9,305 bases of DNA, taken from contig DATGUN010000094.1 of the NCBI GenBank assembly GCA_035301285.1, positions 1 through 9,305 of the forward strand. Direction: 5' to 3'. Made by a program: the position numbers and the translations under genes. This DNA is from DATGUN01 sp035301285. Lineage in GTDB: Bacteria > Bacillota > Bacilli > Bacillales > Amphibacillaceae. Shown in pieces: positions 6,691-9,305 of this stretch. The first letter of the stretch is position 1; every line of letters starts with the position of its first letter. A model generated the notes under the pieces. That model was not told where the DNA came from. It ran no database searches and worked only from the letters and a program-made list of their open reading frames with translations.

Positions 6691-6816
6691 TGATGGGATA
6701 TGAATGACATCTACCTTTTTATGTTCTTCATCATCCCTTTCATATCATGAATTGCCAATCATCATCCATTCAACGAGGCACATTCAATCTTTGCATCCCA
6801 AAGTTTTATGGGACCA

Positions 6817-7641
6817 TTACTTCTTGATTTTCTTGAATAATTCGGATTGCTCGCGAATACCTTTTTCCGCAGCAAATCGTTCAATACTTGATGCACCGAA
6901 GAAACCGACGATTCCGTCAACATGTTTAATGACATATGCAGCATCATCCGGTTCAGCGATTGGACCCCCATGGCAAATGACCATGATGTCCGGATTGACT
7001 TCTTTACCCGCTTTGACAATGCCTTGAATACGTTCGACACAGTCATCCAATGTCAGAGCCGTTTGCGCACCGATTGTGCCTTTCGTTGTCAGTCCCATAT
7101 GAGCAACAAGAATATCCGCACCTGCTTCAGCCATCTTTTTGGCCTGCTCTTCATCAAACACATATGGTGTTGTCAACATGTCGAGTTCATGTGCCTTCTG
7201 GATCATATCCACTTCAAGATCGTACCCCATACCGGTTTCCTCGAGATTTTGACGGAATACACCGTCAATCAGTCCGACTGTCGGGAAGTTCTGAACTCCG
7301 CTGAAACCTTGATCTTTCAACTGCTTGAGAAATACATCCATGACTCGGAAGGGGTCGGTCCCATTTACCCCGGCAAGAACAGGAGTATTCTCAACGACGG
7401 GCAGAACTTCGCTTCCCATTTCAACGACAATTTCGTTGGCATCTCCATACGCCATCAACCCTGCAAGTGAACCACGACCAGCCATCCGATACCGTCCGGA
7501 GTTATAGATGATCAGCATATCTGCACCGCCCGCCTCACTGCTTTTGGCGGTAATACCAGTACCTGCACCCACTCCTAACAATACATTGCCTTGATTGATT
7601 TCTTCTTGAAATTGTTTTAAAATATCACTTCTTGTTGTCAT
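6817..7641 (-). CDS. PEP-hydrolase-like TIM-barrel protein (Tm-1 C-terminal-half homologue)
   Basis: A 274-residue TIM-barrel protein of the family annotated as phosphoenolpyruvate hydrolase-like, which also forms the C-terminal half of plant Tm-1. Visible conserved blocks are GVGAGTGITAKSSEAGG (23-39), IYNSGRYRMAG (45-55), GVNGTDP (91-97), NFPTVGLIDG (118-127), AHMGLTT (180-186), CHGGPIAEP (223-231) and GFFGASSIER (246-255). The glycine-rich loops at strand ends suggest a phosphorylated or acidic small-molecule ligand. The true reaction is not established, so the hydrolase name should be read as a family label. The ATG directly abuts the stop codon of the UPF0261 gene, and its GGAGGG lies inside that gene's last codons, 7 bases before the start. 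The two are therefore translationally coupled and probably form one complex or pathway. Confidence 0.9.
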   Translation of the reverse strand: MTTRSDILKQFQEEINQGNVLLGVGAGTGITAKSSEAGGADMLIIYNSGRYRMAGRGSLAGLMAYGDANEIVVEMGSEVLPVVENTPVLAGVNGTDPFRVMDVFLKQLKDQGFSGVQNFPTVGLIDGVFRQNLEETGMGYDLEVDMIQKAHELDMLTTPYVFDEEQAKKMAEAGADILVAHMGLTTKGTIGAQTALTLDDCVERIQGIVKAGKEVNPDIMVICHGGPIAEPDDAAYVIKHVDGIVGFFGASSIERFAAEKGIREQSELFKKIKK

Positions 7642-8883
7642 TTATTTTCCCTCCGTTTTTGTTCTTTCAATCAACTGGATCAATTTTTCGGCTGCGGCTT
7701 CTGCAAACGTTACATCGTTGATATCCACGTTCATTTCTACAATATCCACTTTTTGTGTGTCTATTCTTTCCTTGATCGTATCAAAAAGCATCTGATCTTC
7801 TTCCGTCCCATAAAATGCTTGTCCATCCACATCCAAGCCTGAAAGACCTTTAAGTGGCAGCATCAACGTTGTATGACCTGTCGTCTGATTTAACTTTTCG
7901 GCAACGACTTCACCGATTTGCCTATTTTCATCTTTAGTTGTACGCATCAGTGTGACAGTCGGATTATGCTTATAGAAATTTCGCCCGGCAAACGTTTCAG
8001 GTACAGAATCATATGGACCAAAATTGACCATGTCCATCGCACCGACAGAAACCACTTGTGGTACGCCATTTTGAGCTGCCGCATCCAAGCGATGTGGACC
8101 GGCATTCAAGACGCCACCCATCAATTCATCTGCCCATTCAGTTGTGGTGAGATCAAGGACACCTGCAAAATATCCGGACGCAACAAGGTTTTCCATCGTT
8201 TGTCCACCAATACCTGTAGCATGGAAGACAAGCACCTCATATCCGCGTTCTTCGAGATAACGTTTTGCCTCATTGATGCAAGGCGTTGTCAGCCCGAACA
8301 TCGATGCAGCAATAAGCGGCTTTTGATGTGTTTCCGTATCTGCTTTTGCTTTGTCTTTGTAACCAAGCATTCCGCAGATCGCAAACACCGCATTCCGGAA
8401 GATATTTGTGGAAATGACGTTCAACCCTGCCACATCAACAATCGATGGCATCATCACAATATCGCTAGTCCCGACATATGGCTGTGTATTTCCAGAAGCA
8501 AGTGTAGACACCATTACTTTTGGAACCCCAATTGGTAAGGCGCGCATCGCAGGGGTAACCATAGATGTTCCACCTGAACCACCAAATGAAAGGACACCAT
8601 CAAACTTACCCTGTTCATATAGCTCTGGAAGCACATTTTCCATACCTTTAGCCAATGCTGCCGTCGCCTTCGCACGGTCTTTTTTGGCGGAGAGCTCATC
8701 GATATCTTTTCCTGCCGCCGCAGCGACTTCCTTGCTTGATATATCCGCTTCGAATGCTGGAGCAAACACACCTGTATTGATTGTTAATGTATTGAAACCG
8801 AGTGATTCTATCAATTCTTTGGCATACAAAAACTCTTTTCCCTTGGAATCCAATGTTCCAGCTAATGCGATTGTTTTTGGCAT
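7642..8883 (-). CDS. Tm-1-like ATP-binding / UPF0261 family protein
   Basis: A 413-residue cytoplasmic protein, the usual length for UPF0261, homologous to the N-terminal half of the tomato antiviral protein Tm-1, which binds ATP. Two Rossmann-like halves are suggested by LAGTLDSKGKEFLYAK (7-22), the glycine loop FGGSGGTS (100-107), MVSTLASGNTQPYVGTSDI (124-142), then FHATGIGGQTMENL (220-233), NAGPHRLDAA (260-269) and the C-terminal PLKGLSGLDVDGQAFY (343-358). AAGGAG lies 8 bases before the ATG. The stop touches the start of the TIM-barrel gene, so the pair is an operon. It has its own candidate promoter with an overlapping cre-like site. Biochemical function in bacteria is unknown; the catabolic surroundings hint at metabolism, but this is inference only. 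Confidence 0.9.
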   Translation of the reverse strand: MPKTIALAGTLDSKGKEFLYAKELIESLGFNTLTINTGVFAPAFEADISSKEVAAAAGKDIDELSAKKDRAKATAALAKGMENVLPELYEQGKFDGVLSFGGSGGTSMVTPAMRALPIGVPKVMVSTLASGNTQPYVGTSDIVMMPSIVDVAGLNVISTNIFRNAVFAICGMLGYKDKAKADTETHQKPLIAASMFGLTTPCINEAKRYLEERGYEVLVFHATGIGGQTMENLVASGYFAGVLDLTTTEWADELMGGVLNAGPHRLDAAAQNGVPQVVSVGAMDMVNFGPYDSVPETFAGRNFYKHNPTVTLMRTTKDENRQIGEVVAEKLNQTTGHTTLMLPLKGLSGLDVDGQAFYGTEEDQMLFDTIKERIDTQKVDIVEMNVDINDVTFAEAAAEKLIQLIERTKTEGK

Positions 8884-8928
8884 GTCAAGATCTCCTTTCG
8901 CTATCTCGTTATTTAATTGTACATATTC

Positions 8929-8957
8929 ATCATAACGCTCCCAGGCTGAAATATGAA
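8929..8957 (-). promoter_or_regulatory. Candidate promoter of the UPF0261/TIM-barrel operon
   Basis: On the minus strand TTCATA (8957-8952, 4 of 6), a 17-base spacer and TATGAT (8934-8929, 5 of 6), which would start transcription about 40 bases before the ATG. The -35 is weak, which leaves some doubt. Confidence 0.5.
8930..8943 (-). promoter_or_regulatory. Candidate cre site overlapping the -10 of the UPF0261 operon
   Basis: TGGGAGCGTTATGA on the minus strand matches TGNAARCGNWWWCA at 12 of 14 positions and shares the nine-base core AGCGTTATG with the site at 3872-3885. It overlaps the -10 hexamer, so a bound CcpA would block the promoter. Confidence 0.42.
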
Positions 8958-9011
8958 CATTTTTGTCTGATAATGAATCATCTGCTGGATAGAGATGAAG
9001 TCAATACATTC

Positions 9012-9045
9012 AACACAAAATACGCCCTGTTACATATCCAGGGCG
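9012..9045 (-). terminator. Terminator of the right-edge gene
   Basis: CGCCCTG and CAGGGCG (9023-9029 and 9039-9045) form a perfect 7-bp GC-rich stem with a 9-base loop, followed on the minus strand by TATTTTGTGTT. It lies about 60 bases after the stop codon at 9105 and separates that gene from the UPF0261 operon. Confidence 0.75.
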
Positions 9046-9088
9046 CCTCTCGTGAAGACTATACCATCACCCATTCCAAGCTCCTCTA

Positions 9089-9114
9089 CAAGGGCACTCA
9101 GCCGTCAGCCCTTG
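9089..9114. repeat. Hairpin enclosing a stop codon
   Basis: CAAGGGC (9089-9095) and GCCCTTG (9108-9114) form a perfect 7-bp inverted repeat with a 12-base loop that carries the TGA of the partial gene. No U-tract follows on either strand, so it is not a terminator by itself. Confidence 0.5.
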
Positions 9115-9305
9115 ACATCGTTAAGCTCTTCGATCGCTTCATAGATCCGTTTGCAATTTTTCTGATCGATATGATCAAACACCAAATATTTTTCATCTTT
9201 CAGATCTTCCCGCTCGGCAAAATTCGTTTGCAAATACGTCTCAATCTTGTCTAAAACAGACTCTTCCTCTTCACAGACATCACCAAGAAACGTATTTTCG
9301 ATTGG
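9105..9305 (-). CDS. 3' end of an unidentified gene (partial)
   Basis: An open frame enters from the right edge and runs 66 codons to TGA at 9107-9105; the 5' part lies outside the window. The visible tail is rich in acidic residues (GDVCEEEESVLDKIETYL near its start, FDHIDQKNCKRIYEAIEEL near its end), looks soluble and helical, and resembles a protein C-terminus. The D-x-K-N-C-x-R-I arrangement faintly recalls the tail of CDP-glycerol glycerophosphotransferases of teichoic acid synthesis, but this is a weak impression and I do not assign a function. The stop codon lies in the loop of a small hairpin (9089-9114), and a rho-independent terminator follows. Coding is supported by the uninterrupted frame, its plausible composition and the properly placed terminator. 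Confidence 0.65.
   Translation of the reverse strand, partial: PIENTFLGDVCEEEESVLDKIETYLQTNFAEREDLKDEKYLVFDHIDQKNCKRIYEAIEELNDVKG

Noticed and set aside
6695..6737. Imperfect inverted repeat (GGGAT, GAA, ACAT with their complements) as a second terminator
   Set aside because: Pairing is broken by several mismatches and the minus strand has no U-tract; the neighbouring hairpin at 6638-6682 explains termination.
6922..7470. A 182-codon plus-strand frame opposite the TIM-barrel gene
   Set aside because: It is antisense to conserved family motifs; the composition looks like a reverse-frame artefact.
7918..8538. A 206-codon open frame on the plus strand inside the UPF0261 gene
   Set aside because: It is fully antisense to a well-conserved protein, has a composition rich in Cys, His and Arg typical of shadow frames, and no ribosome site of note.
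9027..9075. A 14-codon minus-strand ORF behind an AGAGGAG-like sequence (starts near 9074)
   Set aside because: It is very short and runs into the terminator stem. A leader peptide would need a downstream gene controlled by attenuation, but a terminator and a separate promoter follow.
8802..9254. A 150-codon plus-strand frame spanning the UPF0261 promoter and the partial right-edge gene
   Set aside because: It covers the start of UPF0261, a terminator and the tail of a more credible minus-strand gene, so real coding is unlikely.

Overview
The window looks like chromosomal DNA from a low-GC Gram-positive bacterium, most likely a member of the Bacillaceae. The evidence is strong AGGAGG-type ribosome sites, sigma-A-like promoters, CcpA-box-like sequences and a small membrane protein of a type I know from Bacillus relatives. 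I cannot name the genus. No gene-free stretch exceeds 300 bases.

Layout. Bases 1-174 hold nothing I recognise. At 175-621 (minus) is a small integral membrane protein. From 833 to 3785 (minus) runs a four-gene operon, read right to left: two tandem FadR-type GntR regulators, an N-acetylmannosamine kinase (nanK) and an N-acetylmannosamine-6-phosphate epimerase (nanE), ending in a clear rho-independent terminator (764-800). Divergent from it, nanA (N-acetylneuraminate lyase, 4034-4903) and a sodium:solute symporter (5062-6585) are read on the plus strand up to a terminator at 6635-6690 that should work in both directions. Converging on that terminator is a two-gene minus-strand operon: a Tm-1-like/UPF0261 protein (7642-8883) and a PEP-hydrolase-like TIM-barrel protein (6817-7641). 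At the right edge, the last 66 codons of another minus-strand gene (9105-9305) end before their own terminator.

How it works together. The divergent cluster encodes a complete sialic acid route: Na+-coupled uptake, cleavage to ManNAc plus pyruvate (NanA), phosphorylation (NanK) and epimerisation to GlcNAc-6-phosphate (NanE). GlcNAc-6-phosphate would then enter amino-sugar catabolism through NagA/NagB, which are not in the window. No sialidase is present, so the locus looks built to use free sialic acid. The 248-base divergent region carries a near-consensus promoter for nanA, a match to the FadR-family operator pattern just downstream of it, an inverted repeat in front of the regulator gene, and a CcpA-box-like site.

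The UPF0261/TIM-barrel pair has the same order as the two halves of the plant Tm-1 protein, which is a single polypeptide. Its biochemical role in bacteria is not settled. Overall the window is mostly recognisable catabolic machinery. The points most worth checking are the paired regulators, the split Tm-1 architecture and the shared putative CcpA sites. I found no mobile elements, CRISPR arrays or RNA genes.
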